DNA of 64,000 nucleotides from Acidisarcina polymorpha (GCF_003330725.1 NZ_CP030840.1:1674001-1738000), one strand, 5' to 3'. Shown: positions 9,585 through 18,965, counted from the stretch's first letter. Translations and numbers: made by a program. Notes: generated from the letters alone by a model not told the origin.

Positions 9585-9748
9585 TTTTTCCAATTCTCTG
9601 ACTTCAATTCTCTCTTATTTGATGACGCTGGTGAAGCGGCTCGAGCCAAGCAGAACAGGACGGAAGTGGAAGTACTTTGCTTCAGCGAATTTTCTCCCGA
9701 AAAACCCATCAATGGTCGACACGTTGCTGTCAGTCGTACTGCCTTGTG

Positions 9749-11206
9749 CTAAAGGGAGAACAAGGCCACACCGACAATTCCGGCGCCAATCACGACGCTG
9801 GTGCGGTCGGTAAGCGCGAAGACCACCGGATCCTCGTTCAGTTCGCCACGGGAGGCGAGCAACCAGAAGCGACTTACCCACAGGATCAGGAGCGGGGTGA
9901 TCAGCCACATCCGATGGGGATGGCTATACAGAGACGCAATGTCATGCCCGCTGATATACAGCGTGAAGACGACCACCGAAGCGTAAGCGCTGGCGGTGCC
10001 AAAGCTGCGGATCTGTTCGATGTCCTGCAGTAAATAGCCTCGACCATTTTCAGGAACATGGCTGGTGGCGCGCAGATTCTGTAACTCGCTGAAGCGTTTG
10101 ACCATGGCTAGACTGAGAAAGAGAAAGAGCGAGAAGCCTGCCAGCCAGGGGGAAATTGTTGTTCCAGTGACGGCGGCGCCAGCCAGCATCCTCACCGTAT
10201 ACAGACCGGAGAGCAACAGCACATCGACCAAGACGAGACGCTTCAGTGCTAATGAATACGCCAGAGTGGTAACGAAATAGCCCAGCAGCCATCCGAGAAA
10301 GTTGATAGATAGCCACCAGGCGCTGAAGAAGCCGGCCGCGAGAAAGATGCCAACGATGCTAAGGCCGGTAAACGCCGACAGATCGCCGGCGGCGAAAGGC
10401 CGATGCCGCTTTCGCGGATGGCGGCGATCCGGGTCGAGATCAAGCAAATCATTGACGATATAGGTCGCAGAAGCGCAAAGGCTAAAGCAAAGAAACGCTA
10501 GCGACGTCCGCTCCAAAGCCTTCGCGTGGATCGCATGCGAGAGCAGCAAGGGGACGAACAGCAGAACATTCTTAGACCATTGATGAAGGCGGATAGCTCG
10601 CAGAAACGATTTGACCGGGGCAGCCCGATCCTGAAACTCGCGAACGACATGCACTTGCTTCAAGCGGAGAGAAGCCCGCAGCGAAGAGTCTGGATTCGCA
10701 ACCATGGGCTCAGTCGAGTTGAGAAGCAGCGGCAAATCGGGTACAGCATTGCCAATGTAGTCGAACTCGCCCTCCGGTAAAAATCGCCGCAGACCTTCTA
10801 GCTTGTTGTGACTCGTCAGGTTTGTAACACCGTCGCTGGCAAATACCCCACTGAAGATGGCCAGATGTTTGGCGATGCGATGGGCGAGCCTGGTGTCTGC
10901 TCCGGTCGCCAGGTAGAGCGGCCGCCCCTCCGCCTGCTGCTGGCGGAGGTAGGTCAGCAATTCGCGGTTATAAGGCAGGTGTCCAACGTCGAGCGAAACG
11001 GACTCAGAGACATGCGCCTTGAGCGATGCCTTGCCGGCGGCAAGCCACTTCGGAAGGCTGAGAAGCAGCGCTGGCCGCTCACGCGCAAGCAGCAGGACGG
11101 AGTCAAAGAGTGTATCGGACTTGACCAACGTCCCATCGAGATCGACGAACAGCGGTCGATCGGCTGTGGCCGATGGTGTCGGTAGGTCAACCTCGATCTG
11201 AGTCAT
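9749..11206 (-). CDS. HAD phosphatase-UbiA prenyltransferase fusion (phosphoribosyl polyprenyl phosphate synthase type)
   Basis: This 485-residue fusion has two parts. Residues 15-190 form a HAD hydrolase with motif I FVDLDGTLV (Asp22, Asp24), a Lys near 135 and YIGNAVPD, where the first Asp of the usual motif IV is Asn. Residues 200-485 form a UbiA-type membrane transferase with NDLLDLDPDRRHPRKRHRP near 252 and multiple hydrophobic helices. In mycobacteria a UbiA-family enzyme transfers phosphoribose from PRPP to decaprenyl phosphate and a separate phosphatase removes the 5-phosphate; here one protein could do both. The DprE1/DprE2-like genes follow on the same strand, 164 bases on, supporting this reading over a quinone or heme prenyltransferase. 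The ATG at 11206 is preferred to a GTG at 11230. Confidence 0.82.
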   Translation of the reverse strand: MTQIEVDLPTPSATADRPLFVDLDGTLVKSDTLFDSVLLLARERPALLLSLPKWLAAGKASLKAHVSESVSLDVGHLPYNRELLTYLRQQQAEGRPLYLATGADTRLAHRIAKHLAIFSGVFASDGVTNLTSHNKLEGLRRFLPEGEFDYIGNAVPDLPLLLNSTEPMVANPDSSLRASLRLKQVHVVREFQDRAAPVKSFLRAIRLHQWSKNVLLFVPLLLSHAIHAKALERTSLAFLCFSLCASATYIVNDLLDLDPDRRHPRKRHRPFAAGDLSAFTGLSIVGIFLAAGFFSAWWLSINFLGWLLGYFVTTLAYSLALKRLVLVDVLLLSGLYTVRMLAGAAVTGTTISPWLAGFSLFLFLSLAMVKRFSELQNLRATSHVPENGRGYLLQDIEQIRSFGTASAYASVVVFTLYISGHDIASLYSHPHRMWLITPLLILWVSRFWLLASRGELNEDPVVFALTDRTSVVIGAGIVGVALFSL

Positions 11207-11457
11207 TCGATCCCGTGAATCTATGAGCACTCCATCCCCCGCCGATGTGAAGCGGAGCGGCCAGTCGGGCGCGAAGGTCTTTCCAGCTAGAACCCGCCAG
11301 GTTCAGGGGTGTTACGAGTATAGGACGATTCAGGCAGTAGACGATTTCGCACACTTCCACTGGAAGCGTCGCTTTGCGCCATTTATACCTTAGAATCGGA
11401 GAGCTACGCAGGTGTTGTATCCGCGTTTGAGAGTGAACCGACCCGCAAGAGGTGATT

Positions 11458-12972
11458 ATGCCGGAACAGTTGCAAATCGCTCAAGGTAAGATGCCGCTGT
11501 ATCTTCTTTCGAATATGTCCAACCGGCATGGTTTAGTCGCCGGGGCGACTGGTACCGGTAAAACCGTGACGCTGCAAGTTATGGCGGAAAGTTTCAGCCG
11601 GATCGGCGTTCCAGTATTCGCTGCCGACATCAAGGGAGATCTCTCGGGAATTAGCCAGCCCGGTACCGACAACCCGAAAATTGCCGAGCGGATCAAGAGC
11701 CTGCAGCTGACGGACTTCGCTTTTGCTGGGTGTCCGGTCGCTTTTTGGGATGTCTTTGGGGAAGAAGGGCATCCGATCCGGGCGACTGTCTCGGAGATGG
11801 GACCGTTGCTCTTCAGCCGACTGCTTGGGTTGAACGATACCCAGGAAGGCGTGCTGGCGCTGGTCTTCAAGATCGCCGACGATAGCGGTCTGCTGCTGCT
11901 CGATCTGAAAGACCTGCAGGCGATGCTGCGTCACGTCGGCGAGAATGCTAAAGACTTTCAGACGCAATACGGCAATATTTCGGCCGCCAGCGTGGGAGCG
12001 ATCCAGCGCGGGCTGGTCGCACTCGAACAACAGGGTGGTGCGAAATTCCTGGGGGAGCCGGCGCTCAACCTGGACGACTTGATGCAAGTCGACGCCAACG
12101 GACAAGGAGTAGTAAACATCCTTGCGGCCGATAAGCTGGTCAATTCTCCGAAGCTATACGCCACTTTCTTGTTGTGGATGCTGACGGAGTTGTTCGAGCG
12201 GCTGCCGGAGGTGGGTGATCCCGATAAGCCGAAACTGGTGTTCTTCTTTGACGAAGCCCATTTGCTCTTCAGCGATTTGCCCAAGGTCATTCAAGACAAG
12301 GTGCAACAGATCGTGCGGTTGATCCGGTCGAAAGGGGTTGGGGTGTACTTCGTGACGCAGAACCCGATCGACGTGCCCGAAGAAGTGCTTGGACAACTTG
12401 GGAATCGGGTACAGCATGCCTTGCGAGCTTTTACTCCGCGGGACCAGAAGGCGGTTCGAGCCGCGGCACAAACCTTTCGAACCAACCCGGAGATCAATAT
12501 CGAAACCACGATCACCGAACTCGGTGTGGGGGAAGCGCTGGTCTCTTTTCTCGACGAGAAGGGCACGCCGAATATCGTGGAACGTGCTCTGGTTTGTCCA
12601 CCGCGAAGCAAGATCGGTGCAATCACTGCTGAAGAGCGGCAGCAAATCATTGCCTCTTCCCTGGTGGCCGGTGTTTATGAGAAGGTCGTTGATCGGGAAT
12701 CCGCTTATGAAATGCTGCAGGCGCGTGCCAGTCAGGCGCCGGCTGTAGTGGCCGTCCCGGCGGACGGGCAGGCGCCATCTTCGTCACCAGCGTCCGCCCG
12801 GCCCTGGTATGACATCCCCGGAGTGACCACGCGCAGCGGGCGCGGCGATTCGCTGGTCGAGACGGTCGCGAAGACGGCAGTTCGCACGGTTGGCGTCGCG
12901 GTAGGACGGCAGATCGTACGTGGTTTGATGGGTTCGTTGCTTGGCGGAACGACCACCAAACGACGGGCTTGA
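11458..12972 (+). CDS. HerA/VirB4-like P-loop ATPase (DUF853 family)
   Basis: This 504-residue protein has a Walker A motif GATGTGKT at residues 29-36 and a Walker B motif [12 protein letters not shown] near residue 262. The early [10 protein letters not shown] and later [34 protein letters not shown] stretches are typical of the DUF853 branch of the HerA/FtsK superfamily. Members are hexameric ATPases presumed to move DNA or protein, but this branch has no settled role. The last 90 residues are a low-complexity linker and a basic tail. The start is the ATG at 11458, just after AAGAGGTGATT; a GTG six bases earlier is also possible. No NurA-type nuclease lies next to it, which argues against a standard HerA-NurA end-resection pair. 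Confidence 0.85.
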   Translation: MPEQLQIAQGKMPLYLLSNMSNRHGLVAGATGTGKTVTLQVMAESFSRIGVPVFAADIKGDLSGISQPGTDNPKIAERIKSLQLTDFAFAGCPVAFWDVFGEEGHPIRATVSEMGPLLFSRLLGLNDTQEGVLALVFKIADDSGLLLLDLKDLQAMLRHVGENAKDFQTQYGNISAASVGAIQRGLVALEQQGGAKFLGEPALNLDDLMQVDANGQGVVNILAADKLVNSPKLYATFLLWMLTELFERLPEVGDPDKPKLVFFFDEAHLLFSDLPKVIQDKVQQIVRLIRSKGVGVYFVTQNPIDVPEEVLGQLGNRVQHALRAFTPRDQKAVRAAAQTFRTNPEINIETTITELGVGEALVSFLDEKGTPNIVERALVCPPRSKIGAITAEERQQIIASSLVAGVYEKVVDRESAYEMLQARASQAPAVVAVPADGQAPSSSPASARPWYDIPGVTTRSGRGDSLVETVAKTAVRTVGVAVGRQIVRGLMGSLLGGTTTKRRA

Positions 12973-12996
12973 ACGCCATGAATTCACAAGAACCCG

Positions 12997-14736
12997 TTAC
13001 TTCTTGCCGGCCCGCGGCGCAGGCTCTTCGACGGCCAGGATCTGGTCGCCGCGGATGTCTTTGAGTGTCTGCTGGATGCCGCTTGGCCAGCGTATGTCAA
13101 TCTGTTTTAGGACCGTATCCGCACCAAGTCCAAAGTGGACGCGCTTATCGCACGAGGACAAGTAGCTGCAGGCCGTTGACACGGTTTCAAGCTGTGAACC
13201 GCTCGAGGTCGTGATCTTTACCTCGGCTCCGATCGCATCGCGATTGCTGCTATGACCGGTCAAGTGAAGCAACAGCCAATGATTTGCGGTCGCCGTTTCA
13301 TTGCGAAGCACATAAAGAGGGCCGTCGTTAGTTGTGACCACGGCATCGAGACGTCCATCATTGTCGATATCGCCGATGGCCATGCCGCGCCCTGCCCACG
13401 CCTGCTGAAAGACTTTGCCGGAGACGGCAGAGACGTCGATGAATCCCTTCCCCGAGTTCCATGCCACGAGCATCGGTTCGCGGTAGCGAAGCTGGGGGAA
13501 ATCGAGCTCAATGGTATCCAGATCGTGGCCCTGGGCGATTAATAAGTCTTTCCGGCCGTCATTGTCGTAGTCCAGAAACTTCGCGCCCCAGCCGGAATGA
13601 AGCAGCGTAATTCTCCCCAGTCCCGACGTATAAGTGTCGTAAGTAAAGCTGCCGTCGCCGTTGTTATGATAGAGAGCGTACATCTGGTTCGCCAGGTCGG
13701 TTATGACTAAGTCGGGAAGCCCGTCGTTGTTATAGTCGGCAAAGTCGATGCCCATGCCTGCATAAGTGCGGCCGTCGCCGTTGAAGGCAACCTCCGACAT
13801 CAGAGCGACTTCTTCGAAGGTACCGTCGCCTTTGTTATGAAAGAGGAACTCGGGCATGGAGTCGTTGGCAACAAAGATATCGATCTTGCCATCGCGATCA
13901 TAGTCGGCGAGGCCGATCCCGAGGCCTTTGCCGGGTTTGTCGAGTCCGATCCTGGCGGCGATCTCGGTGAAGCGGCCATTGCCTTCATTGTGATAAACAA
14001 GCGGCGCGATGGCGGGAAACAAGTCGGGATGACAGTAGGCGCGATGACCTGGCCGATGCTCTCCGCAATAGATGTCGTCGAAATCCCACTTCATATAGCG
14101 CAACACGACTAGATCGAGGCGGCCATCGTTGTCGAGATCGACCCAGGCAGCACTGGTCGACCAGCCGCTGCCGCCGGTCCCGGACTTCTCCGTAACATCG
14201 GTAAAGGTTCCGTTGCCATTATTGTGGTAGAGCTTATTTCCACCATACGCAGTTACATAAAGATCTTCGTAGCCATCATTGTCGTAATCGCCGACGGCTA
14301 CGCCCATGCCATAGCCAACGCCTTGAAGGCCAGCCTTGGCGGTCACGTCTTCAAAGGCGCCGTCGGGTTTCTGATGATAGAGCCGGTTCCAATCCGACGG
14401 ACCGGCCTTCTGTGGGATTGTTCCTTTGGGGGTTGGATCGCTCAACGGAGCTCCGTTGACGACGAAGATGTCGAGCCGCCCGTCGTTGTCGTAATCCAGC
14501 AGTGCGACGCCCGAACCCATAGTCTCGGGCAGATATTTCATCGAGGTGTGGGAAGAAACTTGTTTGAACTGGATGCCGGTCCGCGCCGTGATGTCAACGA
14601 ATTTGGCGGGAACGCCAGCAGTCACTTCTGGAGAAGCGGCCTGCGCCACACACTCGGGATGCAAGCCGAGGGCAAGCAGCAGGACGAATGCTGCCATCCG
14701 ACAATGCCCTATCGCGCTTGTGTTTTTCGGATTCAC
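12997..14736 (-). CDS. Secreted CRTAC1-like FG-GAP repeat protein with ASPIC/UnbV domain
   Basis: The mature protein carries a series of FG-GAP/VCBS-type blades, each with a calcium-binding DxDxDG-like loop (LLDYDNDGRLDIF, VGDYDNDGYEDLY, WVDLDNDGRLDLV, LADYDRDGKIDIF, FADYNNDGLPDLV, FLDYDNDGRKDLL, IGDIDNDGRLDAV). It ends in an ASPIC/UnbV region (RDAIGAEVKITTSSGSQ near the C-terminus). These proteins form secreted beta-propellers of unclear function and are abundant in acidobacteria. A hydrophobic leader ending CVAQAAS suggests export. The start is uncertain: GTG at 14736 gives a leader with basic residues, ATG at 14697 gives a shorter one. It follows a TPR gene on the same strand, a pairing common in this phylum. 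Confidence 0.82.
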   Translation of the reverse strand: MNPKNTSAIGHCRMAAFVLLLALGLHPECVAQAASPEVTAGVPAKFVDITARTGIQFKQVSSHTSMKYLPETMGSGVALLDYDNDGRLDIFVVNGAPLSDPTPKGTIPQKAGPSDWNRLYHQKPDGAFEDVTAKAGLQGVGYGMGVAVGDYDNDGYEDLYVTAYGGNKLYHNNGNGTFTDVTEKSGTGGSGWSTSAAWVDLDNDGRLDLVVLRYMKWDFDDIYCGEHRPGHRAYCHPDLFPAIAPLVYHNEGNGRFTEIAARIGLDKPGKGLGIGLADYDRDGKIDIFVANDSMPEFLFHNKGDGTFEEVALMSEVAFNGDGRTYAGMGIDFADYNNDGLPDLVITDLANQMYALYHNNGDGSFTYDTYTSGLGRITLLHSGWGAKFLDYDNDGRKDLLIAQGHDLDTIELDFPQLRYREPMLVAWNSGKGFIDVSAVSGKVFQQAWAGRGMAIGDIDNDGRLDAVVTTNDGPLYVLRNETATANHWLLLHLTGHSSNRDAIGAEVKITTSSGSQLETVSTACSYLSSCDKRVHFGLGADTVLKQIDIRWPSGIQQTLKDIRGDQILAVEEPAPRAGKK

Positions 14737-14790
14737 GGCTGGTCTATGCCCATCGCTGAATTCTATCTTTGGATCCAACTTGCCATCATC

Positions 14791-14834
14791 TTGCAGACCA
14801 AGTGCTCGCACATTGCAGACCAAGTGCTCGCACA
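14791..14834. repeat. 22-bp tandem duplication
   Basis: A 22-base unit beginning TTGCAGACCAAGTGCTCG occurs twice head to tail, at 14791-14812 and 14813-14834, with no mismatches, followed by the first three bases of a third copy. It sits in the short gap between the TPR gene and the CRTAC1-like gene, inside the presumed leader of the latter. It may be a recent slippage duplication. Confidence 0.85.
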
Positions 14835-14842
14835 TTGAAGGT

Positions 14843-16657
14843 TCAGGGTTGGTTCTTTTCAATTTGCGCGATCTTGGCTCGCTCGGCTTCCGCTTCCGTG
14901 GTCCTTCCTGAGCGGGTGAGAGCATCTGCAAGCCCCCGGTGGCCATCAATGTAGGTCGGATCGCTCGAGACGGCGTCCTGGAAGCGTTCAATGGCATCGG
15001 TAATCTTTCCTTGCTGCAGGAGCAGGTTGCCGGAGTTAGCGGCGAAGGTCGCACGCTGGCGGTTGACGGCGCCGCGGGTCAGATCGGCCGCGATTTTGCG
15101 CTCGGCGGCGGCTTCGTCCTTCTGGCCTTGCTGGGCGAGAACGCCCGCCAGGGTGATATGCGCGCCGGGCTGGTTGGGCAGTAGCCGGACCGCTTCGCGC
15201 AGCGCTTTCGCGGCCTCGGGAAGATTGTTCTGCTGCTTATAAACGCTACCCAGAATGGCCCAGCCATCGCCATTGTCCGGTCTCATTTCGACCGCCAACT
15301 TCAACTGCTCGGCAGCCTCATCGAAGTGTCCAATCTGCATGTTGAGGATCCCGAGGGTAAAGGGAGGATCGGGGGAAGCTGGATTTAACCGTGCGGCCAA
15401 CTCCAGTTCGGTTTTGGCCGCGGCTACATCGTCTTTCAACTTGAGCGCCAAGCCGAGGTTATAGTGCAACTCATAGGCATCGGGAGCGAGTTGGACGCCA
15501 GTTCTGAACTCGCGAATGGCATCGTCAAGATCGCTCTGCTGCAGGTAGGCGACGCCTAGATCTTGATGGACGAGCGGGTCCTTTGCATTCTCGGCAAGCG
15601 AGCGCTCGTAGAGAGGGATCGCCTCCTTCGACTTCCCTGTCTGCACCAACGCCAGCGCAAGATTGGTCAGTGCTGGCGCATTCCGCGGCTCTGCATCGAC
15701 AACCTGCTGAAAGAGGGGAATTGATTGCTGTTCCTGCCCGGTGCCTTGCAGGGCAAGGGCGAGCTGGTATTTGGCTTCAAGGGCGGCGGAGGCGGGGAGA
15801 GAGCCAGATGCAGGGAGACTAGAAGCAAACTGCACCGCGTGCTGCAGAATGGGAACTGCTTTCTCGGCATCTCCATTGGCGATCAAGGCGCGCCCTAGTT
15901 CTACCTGCGCTGCTATGTCCTGAGGCGAAAGTTCGCTGGCCACGGTCAGTTCCCGGACCGCATCGGCCGGCCGCTGTTCAGAGAGCAAGGTCACGCCAAG
16001 ATGCTCATGAGCGGCCGCAAGGTTCGCGTCCAGAGCAATCGCCTGCTCAAACTGGGATTGGGCAGCAGGCCAATCCTGGCGCTGCGCTTCGAGCGAGCCG
16101 AGCGCGTCATGCAGGCTGGCATCAGAGGGAGCGTCCACGAGCGCCTTTTGCAAGCGCGCTACTGCAAGATCGGGCTGCTGAATAGCGGTCAAGGCGGCCG
16201 CATACGCAATCAGTGCCGATGGCGGCAAATCAGCGGGGTCCCGGTCTAGGGTTCGAAAGAGCGTCACGGACTTGTCGTAGGCATGGGTCTGTTGATAGGC
16301 CAAGGCGAGATTGATCTGGGCCGAGCGATCTTCGGCATGAATTGAGAGCGCGCGCTCAAGTTCAGGAATCGCCAACGAGTACTGGCCGAGTTGCACCAGG
16401 ATGGAGCCTAAGGCGCTGTGCCCTTCGGCGATCTCCGGGGCGAGTTGCACAACTTGCTGAAAGTCTGCCTTGGCGGAACCGAGGTCGCCACTCTGAGCGG
16501 CCGCATAGCCGGCGTGAAAGGCCGCATCCGCCTGGCTCAACTGCACCTGGCGGTCGGGCGTCACCTGGGCATCGGCAAGCAAGCCCAGCAGCAAGAAAAC
16601 GACTGGCCACCCAAAGGTCTCGTATTTCAATTTGTTGCGAAACCGGTGCATCGCCAT
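14843..16657 (-). CDS. Exported tetratricopeptide-repeat protein
   Basis: This 604-residue protein has a signal-type N-terminus (basic start, hydrophobic stretch ending LLADAQ near residue 31) followed by about fifteen TPR units. Each shows the usual A/G-Y/A-P pattern, for example AGYAAAQSGDLGSAKADFQQVVQLAPEI and NLGLALKLKDDVAAAKTELELAARLNPASP. TPR arrays are protein-binding scaffolds; no catalytic domain is present. The gene precedes the CRTAC1-like FG-GAP protein on the same strand, separated only by a short gap with a 22-bp tandem duplication, so the two are probably co-expressed in the cell envelope. The ATG at 16657 fits the leader; a second ATG two codons on is equally plausible. Confidence 0.85.
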   Translation of the reverse strand: MAMHRFRNKLKYETFGWPVVFLLLGLLADAQVTPDRQVQLSQADAAFHAGYAAAQSGDLGSAKADFQQVVQLAPEIAEGHSALGSILVQLGQYSLAIPELERALSIHAEDRSAQINLALAYQQTHAYDKSVTLFRTLDRDPADLPPSALIAYAAALTAIQQPDLAVARLQKALVDAPSDASLHDALGSLEAQRQDWPAAQSQFEQAIALDANLAAAHEHLGVTLLSEQRPADAVRELTVASELSPQDIAAQVELGRALIANGDAEKAVPILQHAVQFASSLPASGSLPASAALEAKYQLALALQGTGQEQQSIPLFQQVVDAEPRNAPALTNLALALVQTGKSKEAIPLYERSLAENAKDPLVHQDLGVAYLQQSDLDDAIREFRTGVQLAPDAYELHYNLGLALKLKDDVAAAKTELELAARLNPASPDPPFTLGILNMQIGHFDEAAEQLKLAVEMRPDNGDGWAILGSVYKQQNNLPEAAKALREAVRLLPNQPGAHITLAGVLAQQGQKDEAAAERKIAADLTRGAVNRQRATFAANSGNLLLQQGKITDAIERFQDAVSSDPTYIDGHRGLADALTRSGRTTEAEAERAKIAQIEKNQP

Positions 16658-16835
16658 CCAGGCTGCGAGACTTATTTGAAGTGCGGCGCGTTGCGAAATT
16701 GTTACGGCTGCTCGAGCCGGCCCGCGCAGGGCTGCGATCTATATTATCGCGATTCGCCTCTGGCCTCGCAGCCCTGGAATGGCCGTCGTAGAGGGTGCTT
16801 GCAATCGTCGTGAACCGTCCTGGCAAGTTGGCTGC

Positions 16836-17294
16836 TTATTTCTGATTGACCGCGTCGAGATTGCTGAGACACCGGGACAGCAGCGTCTCGAGTGTGTGAA
16901 CCTCATCGTCGGCAAAACCGTCAAGCATCTGGGTATAAATCTCCCCCAGAGCAGCTCGGGAGCGGGCCAGGATTCGCTTCCCCGAAGGAGTCAGACGAGC
17001 GAGCAAGATGCGGCCATTTTCCGGATGGGGGCTGCGGATGACCAAGCCTTTGGCTTCGATCCCGCGCAGGAGCACCTGAGTGGTTTGCGGAGTGACCTGG
17101 CAGGTGCGGGCGAGTTTCGCGCCGGAGATACCCGGATCGCGGTCCAAGGCGCCGAGTACGTGAAGTTGGGCGGAGGTGATGCCGTAAGGACGAAGAACTT
17201 CGTCCAGCCTTTCTCGCAGCAGCTGCAGCCCTCGCTTCATGAGCGCCGCTACGGGAAAGTTGGCCGAATTTTCTCTCGGATGACAGTCGGACAT
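16836..17294 (-). CDS. MarR-family transcriptional regulator
   Basis: This 152-residue protein has the MarR winged-helix fold: a helical N-terminus, YGITSAQLHVLGALDRDPGISGAKLARTCQVTPQTTQVLLRGIEAKGLV as the helix-turn-helix, and the wing segment RSPHPENGRILLARLTPSG. MarR proteins bind palindromes as dimers and release DNA on binding phenolic or other ligands. Divergently, 82 bases away, is a DHA2-type drug exporter, and a 17-bp inverted repeat covers this gene's own ATG (17294-17292). The simplest model is repression of both itself and the exporter, relieved by an exported compound. The ligand is unknown. Confidence 0.88.
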   Translation of the reverse strand: MSDCHPRENSANFPVAALMKRGLQLLRERLDEVLRPYGITSAQLHVLGALDRDPGISGAKLARTCQVTPQTTQVLLRGIEAKGLVIRSPHPENGRILLARLTPSGKRILARSRAALGEIYTQMLDGFADDEVHTLETLLSRCLSNLDAVNQK

Positions 17295-17329
17295 ATCAGT
17301 CTACTGATACTCTATCAGCAGACTGATAT
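17293..17329. promoter_or_regulatory. Probable MarR operator (17-bp inverted repeat)
   Basis: Two 17-base arms, ATATCAGTCTACTGATA at 17293-17309 and TATCAGCAGACTGATAT at 17313-17329, are reverse complements except for one base, with a 3-base spacer. The repeat overlaps the marR start codon and lies 46 bases before the exporter start. Its size and place fit an autoregulated MarR operator. Binding has not been shown. Confidence 0.8.
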
Positions 17330-17375
17330 CTGAATCCTGGAAAAAAGCCACTGATCGTGGCGGGACAAGTGCACG

Positions 17376-18965
17376 TTGCCGGACATACACGACTGGAAGC
17401 CAAGCCATAACCCCTGGGCGGTTGCGCTCACGGTCACCTTGGCGACGTTCATGGAGGTGCTGGATACCTCGATCGCCAACGTCGCGCTTCCCCATATGGC
17501 GGGATCGCTCGGCGCTAGCCAGGACGAGGCAACGTGGGTGCTGACCAGCTACCTGGTGGCCAGCGCCATCATTCTGCCGATTTCCGGATGGCTAGCGACG
17601 CGTTTTGGCCGGAAGCGCTTCTACATGACCTGTGTGGTCATCTTCACCGTATGCTCCCTGCTCTGCGGTCTCGCCCAGACGCTACCAATCTTGATTTTGG
17701 CCCGGGTACTGCAGGGCATTGGCGGCGGCGGGCTGGCCCCGAGCGAACAAGCGATCCTGGCCGACAGCTTCCCAGTGAGCAAACGCGGCCAGGCGTTCGC
17801 GGTCTATGGCATGGCAGTAGTGGTTGCGCCGGCGATCGGGCCAACTCTCGGCGGCTGGATTACAGATAATTTCAACTGGCATTGGATCTTCTTTATCAAT
17901 ATTCCCATTGGGATTCTCTCCCTCTTCCTCAGCAACCGGATGGTTGAAGATCCGCCTTACCTCATGGAACAGCGCGCCACCATCATGAAGGACAAGCCTA
18001 AAGTCGACTTTACCGGCCTGGGTCTGGTCGCGGTGGGCGTCGGCTGCCTCGAATTCGTACTGGATAAGGGTCAGGAAAAGGACTGGTTCGGCGACTCGAT
18101 GATCACCACCTTCTTCCTCATCGCCGTTTTTCTGCTGGTCTTCTTCGTCTTCTGGGAGTGGCGGCATCCTGACCCAATTGTCGACCTGAAGCTTCTGAAG
18201 AACCGGAACTTCGGAACCGCCGTCTTTCTACAGTTCATTTTGGGGATTGTGCTGTTCAGCACGACCGTGCTGATTCCGCAGTTCCTGCAGACGCTGCTCG
18301 GGTATACGGCGGAGCGCTCCGGCATGGTGCTGTCGCCGGGCGGCTTATTGATGATGGTGCTGATGCCCGTCGCAGGCATTCTGGTAGCGAAGATGGACGC
18401 TCGGCTACTCGTCTCAATCGGCTATACGCTGACGGCGCTCATGCTCTTTAATCTCACTCATCTGAGCCTGGATGTCAGCTTCGCGCAGATCACGCTGTGG
18501 CGAGCTCTGCAGGTGATCGGACTGCCGTTCGTCTTCATTCCGATCAGCACCTTGAACTACGTGGGAGTTCCGCGCAACAAGAGCAATCAAATTTCCAGCT
18601 TCTCGAACTTTGCCCGTAACCTGGGCGGGAGCATGGGCACAGCGATGCTGACCACGTTCCTTACCCGCACCTCGCAGACCCACCAGTCAGCTTTGGCGGC
18701 CAACACCGGCAACAGCATGGCTTACAACGCCTACATCGATCGGACCAAGTCAGCGTTGATGGCGCTCGGGCAGGGTGCGGACCAGGCGAAGCAAGCAGCG
18801 GTGGGCCATGCATACACGCAGATGGTCCGACAGGCCTCCATGCTCAGCTACATGAATGCGTTCTGGCTGTTGAGCGCAATCATCGCCTGCCTGATTCCAT
18901 TGCCCTTCATTATGCGAAAGCCGCCACCACGGGTGAAGGCGCCTATAGAAGCCGCGGCCCACTAG
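17376..18965 (+). CDS. DHA2-family MFS multidrug exporter (EmrB/QacA-like)
   Basis: This 529-residue inner-membrane protein has about 14 hydrophobic helices, the count for the DHA2 family. Motifs include the family C-type opening LDTSIANVALPHMAGSLGAS near residue 30, GWLATRFGRKRFY (motif A) near 76, RVLQGIGGGGLAPS near 109 and AIGPTLGGWITDNFNWHWIFFINIPIG near 150. It should export hydrophobic compounds using proton influx, normally with an EmrA-type adaptor in Gram-negatives; none lies beside it. The only workable start is a TTG at 17376, since a TGA lies eight codons upstream and the next ATG falls inside helix 1. It is controlled, probably, by the divergent MarR gene through the shared palindrome. 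Confidence 0.88.
   Translation: MPDIHDWKPSHNPWAVALTVTLATFMEVLDTSIANVALPHMAGSLGASQDEATWVLTSYLVASAIILPISGWLATRFGRKRFYMTCVVIFTVCSLLCGLAQTLPILILARVLQGIGGGGLAPSEQAILADSFPVSKRGQAFAVYGMAVVVAPAIGPTLGGWITDNFNWHWIFFINIPIGILSLFLSNRMVEDPPYLMEQRATIMKDKPKVDFTGLGLVAVGVGCLEFVLDKGQEKDWFGDSMITTFFLIAVFLLVFFVFWEWRHPDPIVDLKLLKNRNFGTAVFLQFILGIVLFSTTVLIPQFLQTLLGYTAERSGMVLSPGGLLMMVLMPVAGILVAKMDARLLVSIGYTLTALMLFNLTHLSLDVSFAQITLWRALQVIGLPFVFIPISTLNYVGVPRNKSNQISSFSNFARNLGGSMGTAMLTTFLTRTSQTHQSALAANTGNSMAYNAYIDRTKSALMALGQGADQAKQAAVGHAYTQMVRQASMLSYMNAFWLLSAIIACLIPLPFIMRKPPPRVKAPIEAAAH

Noticed and set aside
11458-12972. HerA-like ATPase as part of an anti-phage or end-resection system
   Set aside because: No NurA, SIR2 or other partner lies beside it, and the sequence fits the stand-alone DUF853 group.
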